Shown here: positions 11,974-19,808 of the stretch, piece by piece | Numbering within the stretch: the stretch's first letter is position 1 | Layout of the letters: every line of letters begins with the position of its first letter | From: Candidatus Aenigmatarchaeota archaeon | GTDB taxonomy: Archaea; Aenigmatarchaeota; Aenigmatarchaeia; QMZP01 | Length of the DNA stretch: 24,148 bases | Assembly (NCBI GenBank): GCA_017609225.1 | Contig: JAFCEK010000007.1 | Location: 1-24,148 of the forward strand | Reading direction: 5' to 3' | Translations under genes and position numbers: made by a program | The notes under the pieces: generated by a model | Told to the model about the DNA's origin: nothing | Seen by the model: the letters and a program-made list of their open reading frames with translations, nothing else | The model's database searches: none

Positions 11974-13392
11974 ATGCCCAAAAAATCCAGGCTGGATGGG
12001 GTTCTTGAGGCTGTTTTGGGGGAAATTACTCCCACCGGGGAAGAACTCGCTGAAACGCAAAAGGTTATAGAGGATGTTTTGAAGGCAGTGGAAAAGGTCA
12101 CAAAAAAACACAAATTAACCTATGTGCTTGCAGGCTCCTTTATAAGGAATACATGGCTTCCTGACAAAAAGGAGTTTGACATATTTATATGCTTTCCTGA
12201 AACGCTGAGCAGGAACAAGCTTGAGGAAAAGGGACTTCTTGTTGGGAAAAAAATAGCAAAGGAAGCCAGGGGAAGGTATGTTATTGCCTATGCAGAGCAT
12301 CCCTATGTGAAGGCAAGGATACAGGGCTATGATGTGGATATTGTGCCCTGCTATGCTGTGAAATCCGCATCCCAGATAAAGTCGGCTGTGGACAGGACAC
12401 CCTTCCATAACAGATGGCTTGAGAAGCATCTGGATGAGAAGCTTGTGCCTGATGTAAGGCTTTTCAAGCAGTTCTGCAAGGGTATGAAGATTTATGGTTC
12501 TGACACAAAAACAGAGGGGCTTTCAGGATACCTGTGCGAGCTTCTTATCATATATTTTGGGGGCTTTAAAAAACTCCTTGAGGGCATCTCAAAATGGGAG
12601 CCTGGCAGCGTTCTGATTGACCTGGAAAAACACCATCCAAAGGGTGAAATACCAGAGGAGCTGAAGAGCAGGTTCAGGGACCAGCCCCTGATAGTGATAG
12701 ACCCTGTTGACCCAAAGAGAAATGTTGCTGCTGCATTTTCTTCGCGGAACTTCATGAAGCTTGTGGAGGCAGCCAGGGAATTCCTGAAAAAACCGGACAA
12801 GGGCTATTTTTTCCGGAAAATCAGCGTGGATTACAGGAAGCTGGAAAATGAGATAAAGAAAAGGGAAACAAAGCTCATTTTGCTGGTTTTCAGGCATCCC
12901 AATGTGATAGTGGATGTGCTATGGCCCCAGATGAGGAGGACAGCAAGGCGCCTGGCAAACATAATGGATGATAATGAATTCAAGGTTATGGGGTTTGATG
13001 TATGGAGCGATGACAGGGAAAAATGCGCTATTCTGCTTGAACTTGAGGTTTCAGAGCTTCCGGAAATAAAGGAGGTTGAGGGGCCTCTTGTATTCATGAA
13101 GCAAAGGGCGCTTGAGTTCAGAAGCAAATATGAGCCGATTGGAAAGGTATGGGTTGAGGATGATTACTGGAAGGCAGAGGTTAAGAGAGAATTCACAAGG
13201 CCGGAGGAGCTGCTGAAAGGCATACTGAAAAACTCGGAAAACAGGCTGAAGGAAAACGGAATTGCATCATACATTGCCAAATCCGTATCAAAGAGATTTG
13301 AAGTCATGGATGAAAAGAAAATCCTGGAAATGGCAAGGCAAATCAAGGAATTCGGCGAATTCCTGCAGGAATATTTTGAGAAAGAAAAATAG
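11974..13392 (+). CDS. cca: CCA-adding enzyme, archaeal class I tRNA nucleotidyltransferase
   Basis: The 472-residue protein adds or repairs the CCA end of tRNA without a template. The nucleotidyltransferase head has VLAGSFIRNTWLP (Gly54-Ser55) and EFDIFICFP; Glu67, Asp69 and Asp122 (GYDVDIVPCY) match the catalytic carboxylates of archaeal class I enzymes. FHNRWLEKHLDEKLVPDVRL begins the central helical domain, followed by the body and the tail domain that grips the tRNA elbow (LEFRSKYEPIGKVWVEDDYW). Length is normal for the family (about 440-470). A TATA-like box 26 bases upstream supports the start. It stands alone and converges on the HEPN gene. Confidence 0.95.
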   Translation: MPKKSRLDGVLEAVLGEITPTGEELAETQKVIEDVLKAVEKVTKKHKLTYVLAGSFIRNTWLPDKKEFDIFICFPETLSRNKLEEKGLLVGKKIAKEARGRYVIAYAEHPYVKARIQGYDVDIVPCYAVKSASQIKSAVDRTPFHNRWLEKHLDEKLVPDVRLFKQFCKGMKIYGSDTKTEGLSGYLCELLIIYFGGFKKLLEGISKWEPGSVLIDLEKHHPKGEIPEELKSRFRDQPLIVIDPVDPKRNVAAAFSSRNFMKLVEAAREFLKKPDKGYFFRKISVDYRKLENEIKKRETKLILLVFRHPNVIVDVLWPQMRRTARRLANIMDDNEFKVMGFDVWSDDREKCAILLELEVSELPEIKEVEGPLVFMKQRALEFRSKYEPIGKVWVEDDYWKAEVKREFTRPEELLKGILKNSENRLKENGIASYIAKSVSKRFEVMDEKKILEMARQIKEFGEFLQEYFEKEK

Positions 13393-13396
13393 AATA

Positions 13397-13858
13397 TCAA
13401 TCAAAAAACATTCTTATTCTCCTTATATCCTCGTCTGTAAGACAGTCTATCCTTCTTTTCATTTCAAGCACGAAATTTCTGAGTGATTTCATATTAATTT
13501 TCACATCTCTGTTTTTAAGGTAATACTGGTTGTCTATTCTCAACTCTTTGTCGCTTTCAAGCATTTTCACTGTGCCTTTTGGAATAAATCCTGCTTTCTC
13601 CAGCCATCCGGCAAATTCTATTGTACAGTCATGTATCTCGGATTTTATGCCAGCCCTCATAAGCAAGGCGTACACCGCAAAATATTCTATGTAGTACTTG
13701 GTTGTTGCAAGCCATATATTGGATTTTGTTTCCTTTATGTTTTCCAGAACCCTTAAGCTCTCTTCCGCGGTTTCTATGTATTCTGCAGCAAGATTCCGGT
13801 TTTCTTCTGTTTTCTTTAATCCTCTTTTCCTGTTCATGCACCATTCTAATTTTTCCAT
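13397..13858 (-). CDS. HEPN-domain protein (partner of MNT nucleotidyltransferase)
   Basis: The 153-residue all-helical protein matches HEPN domains paired with minimal nucleotidyltransferases: a first helix with AAEYIETAEESLRVLENIKE, a second with YYIEYFAVYALLMRAGIKSE and His76. Many HEPN toxins are RNases with a conserved R-x(4-6)-H; here Arg68 and His76 are separated by seven residues, so the RNase motif is stretched and activity is uncertain. It overlaps the upstream MNT gene by 13 bases, with the start inside the MNT stop region, so they are co-translated. In known HEPN/MNT modules the MNT partner adds AMP to a Tyr of HEPN and silences it. Confidence 0.78.
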   Translation of the reverse strand: MEKLEWCMNRKRGLKKTEENRNLAAEYIETAEESLRVLENIKETKSNIWLATTKYYIEYFAVYALLMRAGIKSEIHDCTIEFAGWLEKAGFIPKGTVKMLESDKELRIDNQYYLKNRDVKINMKSLRNFVLEMKRRIDCLTDEDIRRIRMFFD

Positions 13859-14421
13859 GTGAAATCCCAGAAATGCTTTATGAACATGTCAAATCTGCTG
13901 AATATAATGTGCTTCTTTATTATTTCCTTAATGAATGATTTTTCGGCAGGCATATTCCCTGTTTCAATAAGGTGAATCCTTTTTCCATATGTTTTTTCAA
14001 ATTTTAAAGTGATGGTTTTTATGCTCCTTTTGCCTACAGCCAAAACATCTATATCTTCCCCTATTTTCCCTCCTGCGGAAGAGCCAAAAACAAGAATTCC
14101 TATGGTTGCAATATATTCTCCAAGCATCTCATAAAACCTTTTCAAAATCATGTTCTGATCCAGTCTTTCTTCAAGCACAATACCCTCAGCCGAAGAAAGA
14201 TAGTTCAATACCATTGTATTTTCCCTGTTGATGCTGTATATAATATTTTTTGGTTTTCTTTCCTCAAGAAGTATGCCTTTTTTAACCAACATATCTGCAT
14301 ATTTTTTTAAAACCTGATGCGAAACTCCAATTTCCCTTTCCATATCAGCAAGTATAACATGCCTCTGATAATTTCCCAGAAAGGGAATTAATACATGCCA
14401 TTTAGTAATTTTTTTTACCAT
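13846..14421 (-). CDS. Winged-helix plus minimal nucleotidyltransferase (MNT) antitoxin-like protein
   Basis: The 191-residue protein joins an N-terminal winged helix-turn-helix (HVILADMEREIGVSHQVLKK, then ADMLVKKGILLEERKP) to a nucleotidyltransferase core: GILVFGSSAGGKIGEDIDVL, with Gly-Ser at 113-114 and the metal-binding Asp123 and Asp125. The GSxxxGxxxxxxDxD pattern is the MNT signature. It should bind its own promoter through the N-terminus and neutralise the HEPN partner by AMP transfer or binding. It starts directly after a TATA box (TTTTATATAAAAAG, 25 bases upstream). The final FTWKN residues overlap the HEPN start. Confidence 0.82.
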   Translation of the reverse strand: MVKKITKWHVLIPFLGNYQRHVILADMEREIGVSHQVLKKYADMLVKKGILLEERKPKNIIYSINRENTMVLNYLSSAEGIVLEERLDQNMILKRFYEMLGEYIATIGILVFGSSAGGKIGEDIDVLAVGKRSIKTITLKFEKTYGKRIHLIETGNMPAEKSFIKEIIKKHIIFSRFDMFIKHFWDFTWKN

Positions 14422-14422
14422 A

Positions 14423-14453
14423 TAGTAATTTTAGTTACTTTTATATAAAAAGC
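14423..14453 (-). promoter_or_regulatory. Promoter with candidate operator for the MNT-HEPN pair
   Basis: AGTAA-TTTTAG-TTACT (14424-14439) is a near-palindrome placed between the TATA box (14440-14453) and the ATG at 14421. TAGTAATTTT occurs twice in direct order (14403-14412 and 14423-14432). This is a suitable site for autoregulation by the winged-helix half of the MNT protein. Confidence 0.55.
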
Positions 14454-14481
14454 TTTCTATATGTCAAGATTGCAGTTTTAT

Positions 14482-15636
14482 TTACTCCCCAAATTCCTCT
14501 TTCCATTTCTCGTATTTCTTAACATCTTCTTCAGAAAGGGCAGGCTTTATTTTTATGAATGCCTTTTCAAAGTCCTTTGGCCCGAGGTCCCTGGTTTTTA
14601 TTGTATATTCAGGAACATCCCTGCCCGTAAGTTTTTCCAGGTCAGGATTCATCTCCCTTACCATCTCCATTATTGCATCCTGGCACACAGATGCTATGTC
14701 CCTCCCTGAAAAGCCCTCTGACCTCTCGGCAAGTTTTTTCTCTGTAATGCCGCCTGAAAGCTCCACACCTTTCAGATGAATTTCAAAAATCTTTTCCCTG
14801 GACTCCATATCAGGCAGAGGAACATAAATCCTTCTCTGAAACCTGCTTACCGCAGCATCATCCAGGTCCCATGGCTTGTTGGTTGCAGCCATAACCAGAA
14901 CCCTGTCCTGCCTGTTTGTGTTGAAGCCGTCTATTTCTGTAAGAAGCTGCGACAAAACCCTTCTGGACGCCTCATTCATATCAGCTGTTCTTTTTGATGC
15001 AACAGAATCAAGCTCATCCATAAAAACCAGGCTGGGCTGCATCTTCCTGACCTTGCCAAAGAATGCGCTGATAAGCCTGCCTGATTCCCCGAAGTATTTT
15101 GAAAGCAGAACAGAGGTTCTTGCCTCAAAGAAGGTTGCATTCAGCGTGTTGCTTGATGCCTTTGCAAGCATTGTTTTTCCGGTTCCCGGAGGGCCAAAAA
15201 GCAGTATTGTTCTGGGGCTTTTCACAAAAGGCGGCTTTTCCTTTATGAAGGGCATTATTATTGCCTCCTTTATTGTGCGTTTTGCCTCCTTCAGGCCTCC
15301 TATATCCTCCCATTTTGTATCAGGTTTCTCTGTGATTATGAGTTTGCCTATTTCCTCCTCATACATGTCCTGGCTTATCTCGCCCACAGCCCTGAGTTTG
15401 CTGGTATCCTTGACCATTTTTCCAAGATGCTCATACTGGTCAGCGCTCCTGAACATCTCCTCTGCCTTCTCTTTTGTGGAATTATAGGCAATTCTCCTGT
15501 ACAGCGCGCTGGCCTTTGTGTAATGGATGCCTGCTTCCCTGTTTTTTCCCTCAGCTCCCAGCTTCCTGGCAAGCTCAAGCTCCCTGTGCAGCTGCGTTCT
15601 TAGTATACTCTCCCTTAAATCATCCATAGTGCTCAA
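14482..15636 (-). CDS. MIT-domain AAA ATPase, Vps4/CdvC-like
   Basis: The 384-residue protein starts with a three-helix MIT-like region (residues about 5-75, ELARKLGAEGKNREAGIHYT) and continues with one AAA module: Walker A GPPGTGKT (148-155), Walker B LVFMDELDS (about 203-211), sensor 1 MAATNKPWDLD (Asn253), and the arginine finger region VSRFQRRIYVPLPD. The C-terminal part has the helix-rich domain and the final segment seen in Vps4. Vps4/CdvC pulls ESCRT-III filaments apart during division and membrane remodelling. The MIT part would bind ESCRT-III tails. The coiled-coil gene upstream on the same strand is a candidate partner. ATG 15627 is an alternative start. Confidence 0.85.
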   Translation of the reverse strand: MSTMDDLRESILRTQLHRELELARKLGAEGKNREAGIHYTKASALYRRIAYNSTKEKAEEMFRSADQYEHLGKMVKDTSKLRAVGEISQDMYEEEIGKLIITEKPDTKWEDIGGLKEAKRTIKEAIIMPFIKEKPPFVKSPRTILLFGPPGTGKTMLAKASSNTLNATFFEARTSVLLSKYFGESGRLISAFFGKVRKMQPSLVFMDELDSVASKRTADMNEASRRVLSQLLTEIDGFNTNRQDRVLVMAATNKPWDLDDAAVSRFQRRIYVPLPDMESREKIFEIHLKGVELSGGITEKKLAERSEGFSGRDIASVCQDAIMEMVREMNPDLEKLTGRDVPEYTIKTRDLGPKDFEKAFIKIKPALSEEDVKKYEKWKEEFGE

Positions 15637-15703
15637 TAATAAAGTAACTTTATAATTTAAATCTTAATTCCGCCTGTGTTCACTCATGGAAAACCAGAAA
15701 TAA

Positions 15704-16327
15704 TTATTCGCTTGCTGTTTCTTTCTTTTTTACCGGCTCTTCAGCGATTTTCCTTGCCTTCTCGGAAGCCATCTTAACTGCAGTTTCCTCATCCACTTTC
15801 TCCAAGTCCTCAATTGCCCCGAGCAGCTCCTCTGTCTCATTGTCTGTTGGTATTTCTTCCTTTGCGAATGTGCTCTTGAGCTTGTTTTTTACATCATCTA
15901 TCTTGCCTTCCTGTATTGCCTTTTTCACATCCTCATCAAAAAGAGAATCCATCAGGTGGTCAACATCTGATTTCAGCACCTTCTCAATAAATTCATTCTT
16001 TTCCTCTGATTCATGCTGTTCTCTCATGGCTTCCAGCAGAAGAATAAGCTGCAGCTGCCTTATTTTTTCTGATGCCTCCTGCTGTTTGGTGTTGCTTTCA
16101 AGCCGCAGCGCCTTGATTTTCTGAATATTAAGCAGTTTCATTGGCTTTGGCTGCCCCTTTGACTCTATCATAAGCTTCTGGATTTTATCCTGTATATTCC
16201 TGATGTCATCAGATATTTTCTCTACCTCTTTTTCAATCTTTATCCGCTCCTCCATTATTTCATCCTTGTTCAAATGACTGAACAAATCCTTGCCGAATGT
16301 TCCCTTGAGGAATTCCTGCAGATTCAT
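15704..16327 (-). CDS. Coiled-coil protein, possible ESCRT-III-like partner
   Basis: The 207-residue protein is highly charged and helical: a basic-acidic coiled coil from about residue 24 to 110 (ERIKIEKEVEKISDDIRNIQ, then KMKLLNIQKIKAL-like and QLQLILLLEAMREQ), a more acidic central part (FIEKVLKSDVDHLMDSLFDE), and a C-terminal Ala/Lys/Glu-rich helix ending EEPVKKKETASE. The order of long antiparallel helices, an acidic region and a short basic tail after a linker recalls ESCRT-III/CdvB proteins, whose tails bind MIT domains. It is the gene just before the MIT-AAA gene, separated by 67 bases. Similarity is of layout only; a DPANN-specific structural protein is the alternative. Confidence 0.5.
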   Translation of the reverse strand: MNLQEFLKGTFGKDLFSHLNKDEIMEERIKIEKEVEKISDDIRNIQDKIQKLMIESKGQPKPMKLLNIQKIKALRLESNTKQQEASEKIRQLQLILLLEAMREQHESEEKNEFIEKVLKSDVDHLMDSLFDEDVKKAIQEGKIDDVKNKLKSTFAKEEIPTDNETEELLGAIEDLEKVDEETAVKMASEKARKIAEEPVKKKETASE

Positions 16328-16443
16328 GCTGACACCATTTTAACCCGCAGCGGGCTGTTCAATAATATTAAACACTTAATTATAAAATTAAGTATATAAA
16401 AGCTTTTGGTTGGGCGCTTTGTGCATATAACAGGCGGGAAATT
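16328..16443. promoter_or_regulatory. Divergent intergenic promoter region
   Basis: AAGTATATAAAAGC (about 16389-16402) is a good TATA box pointing toward 16444, leaving a leader of about 20 bases. For the minus-strand gene, the run ATTATAAAATTAAG gives a TATA-like site. GCATATAACAGGCGGG just before the ATG resembles the opening box of the cassette linkers but has no stem or GTT box. Confidence 0.4.
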
Positions 16444-17493
16444 ATGAAAGGCTTTATTCATATTGTTGAAATAGTGATTGTGGCTATGGTGATGTTTCTG
16501 GTATTGTTCAGGTTTTCCCAGATTCCGCTTCCGGAATACGGGATTTCCGGAACAAAGATAAAGCTTATGGGAAATGATGCGCTGTTCTCTCTTGATGCAA
16601 AGGGAATTGACTGGCTGAACAAAAGCATGGTTGAGGAGAGTCTTGAAACGATTTTCAATGAAACAGGCGCTGTGTTTAGCCTGGAACTCAGAAATGTGAT
16701 AAAGCCCTTTATAAGGGTTGGATGCATATGCTCTCCTGATGAGCTTTCAAGCATCAGAGGCGCCCTGAAAAGCTTTACAATAAACAACCGGGAAACAGAA
16801 TTTATGGTAGAGGAAATCAGTACAGAAAATCCGGGATTCTCCCTGAAGTATGATTTGATAATAGTGGGAAATTACAGCCTTGAGCCCTTCAGCTCAAGAA
16901 TATCCGGTTTCCTGGGAGCGGGCAGGGGGATTATTGAAATAAGAGGATTTTCAGATGAAACAGAGCTGGGCTCTGTTCAGCAGAATTTTTTTGGCCTGGA
17001 ATGGGATTCAGGCACATCCGGCTCTGGTCCTGTTGAATTTTCATCCCATGCACAAAACCCGGAAAGCGGCTTCTATAACATCTACAAGTATTTTTACCAT
17101 ATACCCAACTCCTCGGGCAGTCTGCCTGAAAAACCGCACCTGTTTCTGAACTTCACAGCCCAGCATATAGCGCAGAAAGAAGGCAGGAGTGAAGGAGTGG
17201 TTTTGCAGCATGCCTCAGGTGCTCCCGCGCTTGTAGTGAATGAGAAAATTGTTGGAGGCAGGGGGAGAGCAGCATGGCTTTCACCCGCCAAATCCAATGA
17301 TCTGAAGGATGAGGACATGAAAATCCTTCTCAGGGCAGTTGCTGCATGGGCAGCAGGACAGAGCTATAACATAATAAAAAATCCCATTGCAAAGGAGAAG
17401 GCGGTTCTGCATTATTATTCTGCAGTCAAAAGGCCTGAAAACCCCATGTTCCAGCCCATTGAGATTGTTCTGACGCTGGGATATATTTATTAA
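16444..17493 (+). CDS. Membrane-anchored protein, pilin-like N-terminus and GATase-like domain
   Basis: The 349-residue protein begins with one membrane helix (IVEIVIVAMVMFLVLFRF) after MKGFIH, resembling type IV pilin-like proteins with a Gly-Phe start and Glu close by, though Glu is at +6 rather than +5. The outer region has DLIIVGNYSLEPF, GAGRGIIEIRGFSDETELGS and GGRGRAAWLSPAKS, a strand-helix pattern like the class I glutamine amidotransferase/ThuA fold. No catalytic Cys-His-Glu is evident. The single anchor suggests a cell-surface role. Length and form resemble archaeal membrane proteins near pili, but I do not recognise a named family. It precedes aIF1A with 22 bases between. Confidence 0.5.
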   Translation: MKGFIHIVEIVIVAMVMFLVLFRFSQIPLPEYGISGTKIKLMGNDALFSLDAKGIDWLNKSMVEESLETIFNETGAVFSLELRNVIKPFIRVGCICSPDELSSIRGALKSFTINNRETEFMVEEISTENPGFSLKYDLIIVGNYSLEPFSSRISGFLGAGRGIIEIRGFSDETELGSVQQNFFGLEWDSGTSGSGPVEFSSHAQNPESGFYNIYKYFYHIPNSSGSLPEKPHLFLNFTAQHIAQKEGRSEGVVLQHASGAPALVVNEKIVGGRGRAAWLSPAKSNDLKDEDMKILLRAVAAWAAGQSYNIIKNPIAKEKAVLHYYSAVKRPENPMFQPIEIVLTLGYIY

Positions 17494-17515
17494 AGCAGTA
17501 AAACAATCAGATAAT

Positions 17516-17797
17516 ATGCCTGAAGGAGAGGTGCTCAGGGTAAGGCTGCCCAGGGGAAAGGAGGTACTGGGAACAGTAGACGAGCTTCTGGGAGCCAGCA
17601 GGTTCAGGGTTGAATGCAGGGATGGAAAGAGCAGGATATGCAGGATACCCGGAAAATTCAGGAAAAGAATAAATGTAAGGGTTGGATTCATTGTTCTTGT
17701 AAATCCATGGGAGATAGAGCCTGATGAAAAGGGTGATATTATCTGGATTTACAACAAAACCCAGTCAAACTGGCTTAGAAAAAAGGGCTATGTATGA
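17516..17797 (+). CDS. eif1A: Translation initiation factor aIF1A
   Basis: The 93-residue protein is the S1/OB-fold initiation factor that binds the A site of the small subunit with aIF1 and aIF2. It runs from MPEGEVLRVRLPRGKEVLGT through ASRFRVECRDGKSRICRIPG and RKRINVRVGFIVLVNPWEIE to the C-terminal YNKTQSNWLRKKGYV. Length is normal for archaea (about 95-115). There is no typical long acidic tail, as usual in archaea. A gene for the KH protein Dim2/Krr1 follows 38 bases later, an arrangement seen in many archaea. Confidence 0.96.
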   Translation: MPEGEVLRVRLPRGKEVLGTVDELLGASRFRVECRDGKSRICRIPGKFRKRINVRVGFIVLVNPWEIEPDEKGDIIWIYNKTQSNWLRKKGYV

Positions 17798-17835
17798 ACC
17801 ATATATAATCAGTGGTTATTGAGATTTTAGATAAT

Positions 17836-18312
17836 ATGCTGGAAGAGCTGAACATACCAGAGGAAAGAAAGCCTGTTCTGATAGGAAAGGACGGAAAAAC
17901 CAAGAAAATGATAGAAAAAAGAACAGGCACGAAAATCAATATTTCGGATGGCATAACCATTGAGGGTGACATTGATTCTGTTCTCAGGACAAAAAACATA
18001 GTTGAGGCAATCGGGAGGGGATTCAGCCCGGGAAGGGCATTCAGGCTGCTGGATGAGGACTGCCAGCTTGAGATAATAAGCCTTAGGGGGGAGACAGAAA
18101 AAACCATAATAAGGCTTAAGGGAAGGGTTATAGGCAGAAAGGGCATGTGCAGGAAAATAATAGAGCATGAATGCGGTGTTTCAATATCTGTTTACGGAAA
18201 GACAATATCAATAATCGGAACAGCAGATGAAATAGCTCATGCAAGAACAGCAATAGAAACCCTGCTCAAGGGAAAAACGCATGGCTATGCATTTTCTCTT
18301 ATGAAGAAGTAG
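17836..18312 (+). CDS. KH-domain RNA-binding protein, Dim2/Pno1-like
   Basis: The protein contains two KH domains: an N-terminal one with VLIGKDGKTKKMIEKRTGTK and a second with RLKGRVIGRKGMCRKIIEHE, where GRKG is the classic GxxG loop. Archaeal Dim2-like proteins bind the 3' end of 16S rRNA and help small-subunit maturation. ATG 17836 is preferred because a strong TATA box (ATATATAATC, about 17800-17809) lies 27-30 bases upstream; an in-frame GTG at 17812 would be only a few bases from that box and has no Shine-Dalgarno. The stop overlaps the end of the convergent HExxH gene by 14 bases. Confidence 0.85.
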   Translation: MLEELNIPEERKPVLIGKDGKTKKMIEKRTGTKINISDGITIEGDIDSVLRTKNIVEAIGRGFSPGRAFRLLDEDCQLEIISLRGETEKTIIRLKGRVIGRKGMCRKIIEHECGVSISVYGKTISIIGTADEIAHARTAIETLLKGKTHGYAFSLMKK

Positions 18313-19057
18313 ATTTTAATTCAGCTATGTTCTTTTTCACAACATTTACACCTGAAAATGATTTCACAATATTGCCTGTAAACTCGCTGAGCCCCTTTTC
18401 CCCATGTCTTCTCCAGTTAAGGAGCACATCATATACAAACTCTTCTTCTGGCATGCTGTCAATCCCCCATTCAGCCAGGTTTTGTTTTGTCTTTTCAGCA
18501 AGACGGATAGTTCCACTGGAAAAAAACCATGGAAACATTTCCCAGTCAAGCCTTGCTGTAATGCATTCCTCATATTCCTGAAGCTCTTCCCTGGCTTTCT
18601 CTGCTTTTTCTCTGTAATTCTCCTTGACATCTGCTTTCAGGGTTTTTTTCAGAAACGCGATTACTGAAGATATCGGTATCTCATTGAGAGCAAAACCAAT
18701 AAAATGATTCCATTCATGAAAAATAAGATAGTGTTTCTGGGCAGAAGATACCCTGGGATTTTCAAAAAAATCTTTAGGGAATACAAACGATGGGTAGATT
18801 TTGATTGTAAAGCCATCTTCAAAATCAATCTCACCATTATCTTTGACTCTGCATTTCCCCTTAAGCGATGACTGCAGATACATGCATGTGCTTTCCCCAG
18901 AATCCCTGAAGCTTCCTTTGCCCAGAAGGCCAAAGCTGGATTTTACATCTTCCAGCAAATCATTTCCCAGCACACTCCTGTAGGCAATCTCTATAACATC
19001 CTTTTTCTGCTCAAGGTAATCTGCAATGAAACCGCAATTTCCATAATATGGGAACAT
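18299..19057 (-). CDS. Putative zinc metalloprotease-like HExxH protein
   Basis: The 252-residue protein carries HEWNHF (His114-Glu115-x-x-His118) in KHYLIFHEWNHFIGFAL, the zincin motif inside a hydrophobic helix, with a downstream Glu (EECITARLDWE, about 162-172) that could be the third zinc ligand. An N-terminal region with MFPYYGNCGFIADYLEQKKD is mixed helix and strand. I do not recognise a family. There is no signal peptide or membrane segment. It converges on the KH gene with a 14-base overlap and has only 24 bases between its start and the end of eS31. Peptidase activity is a prediction from the motif only. Confidence 0.6.
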   Translation of the reverse strand: MFPYYGNCGFIADYLEQKKDVIEIAYRSVLGNDLLEDVKSSFGLLGKGSFRDSGESTCMYLQSSLKGKCRVKDNGEIDFEDGFTIKIYPSFVFPKDFFENPRVSSAQKHYLIFHEWNHFIGFALNEIPISSVIAFLKKTLKADVKENYREKAEKAREELQEYEECITARLDWEMFPWFFSSGTIRLAEKTKQNLAEWGIDSMPEEEFVYDVLLNWRRHGEKGLSEFTGNIVKSFSGVNVVKKNIAELKSTSS

Positions 19058-19081
19058 AAACAGCTTTTGATGAAAAAATAT

Positions 19082-19363
19082 TTATTCCTTTGCTTCTTTT
19101 TTCTCAAAAACAGTGTATCCGCACCTGCCGCAGTAGAATCTTGCCTTGTGCTCTGCAAGCCATGTGCCGGGCCCGCATCTGGGGCATGGCTTTTTCTTTC
19201 TGAGAATCTCGGAGCCCTTGACCTCATAAAATTTTGTGGTGTCTGTCTTTTCATGCTTCCTGCCTGTTCTTGCTTTCTTGCCTTTTTTCTCTGTTTTTTC
19301 CTTGGCTTTCTCCTCTGCCTTTTCCGCAGGCTTCTCTTCCCTTGGCTTCTCATCCTCTGACAT
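19082..19363 (-). CDS. rps27ae: Small-subunit ribosomal protein eS31 (S27Ae)
   Basis: The 93-residue product ends in the zinc ribbon of eS31: CPRCGPGTWLAEHKARFYCG with a second CGRCG pair, giving the C2-C2 site. The basic N-terminus (KKGKKARTGRKHEKTDTTKF) is unusually long for an archaeon, with a Lys/Glu/Ala-rich extension (EEKPAEKAEEKAKEKTEKKG). The start ATG 19363 has a Shine-Dalgarno (AGGTG) placed after the stop of eS24; an in-frame TTG at 19372 is a weaker choice. It is in an operon with eS24, as in many archaea. Confidence 0.92.
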   Translation of the reverse strand: MSEDEKPREEKPAEKAEEKAKEKTEKKGKKARTGRKHEKTDTTKFYEVKGSEILRKKKPCPRCGPGTWLAEHKARFYCGRCGYTVFEKKEAKE

Positions 19364-19376
19364 AGCCAACACCTAA

Positions 19377-19784
19377 TCACTCCTTTTTTTCTTCGGGTTT
19401 TTCCTCTGTTTCCTGTTTGCCTTCTTCCTTTTTCTCATCCCCAGGCTTTTCCTCTTCCTTGGGAGGAGCCTGCGGCTTTTCAGCCTCCTCTTTCTTTTCT
19501 GGCTCCTTGAGTCCCATTCTTATAAGCATTTTGTCAAGCTTTGCCTCTGGTATGTCCTCTTTTTTGGAATAAACAAGAATCTTTGCCTTGGAGTATCCCA
19601 TGCCTTTCTGGGTGAATATCTTGTCAATTATAACAAGCTCTTCCTTTGTTTTCATAAGCTTTGCAATCTCAGGAAGCAGCTCTTTTCTTCCTGGCGTGGG
19701 CTTTCCGGAATGCTCAAATCCAACCCATGCCTCTTTCCTGCTCATCAGCCTGTTTTCCCTTTCCTCAATAACTTCTGCTTTCAT
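19377..19784 (-). CDS. rps24e: Small-subunit ribosomal protein eS24
   Basis: The 135-residue protein has the eS24 fold: MKAEVIEERENRLMSRKEAW, then KPTPGRKELLPEIAKLMKTK and the conserved IDKIFTQKGMGYSKAKILVY. The last 45 residues are an unusual Lys/Glu/Pro-rich tail with repeated KKEE, KPEEK, EEKPG units, longer than in most archaea (eS24 is usually about 100 residues). Similar charged tails are present on neighbours eS31 and Rpb7. It is the first gene of the two-gene ribosomal operon, with the eS31 gene starting 13 bases after its stop. Confidence 0.92.
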   Translation of the reverse strand: MKAEVIEERENRLMSRKEAWVGFEHSGKPTPGRKELLPEIAKLMKTKEELVIIDKIFTQKGMGYSKAKILVYSKKEDIPEAKLDKMLIRMGLKEPEKKEEAEKPQAPPKEEEKPGDEKKEEGKQETEEKPEEKKE

Positions 19785-19808
19785 AATCTTAATATAAACA
19801 GCAGCTAT

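Noticed and set aside
11892..12113. N-terminal extension of the CBS protein
   Set aside because: The extra residues are low-complexity, overlap the CCA gene and its promoter, and precede the normal family start.
16425..16443. Another cassette linker at GCATATAACAGGCGGG
   Set aside because: The opening box resembles the others, but there is no outer stem, no inner hairpin and no GTT box; it lies in the leader of a core gene.
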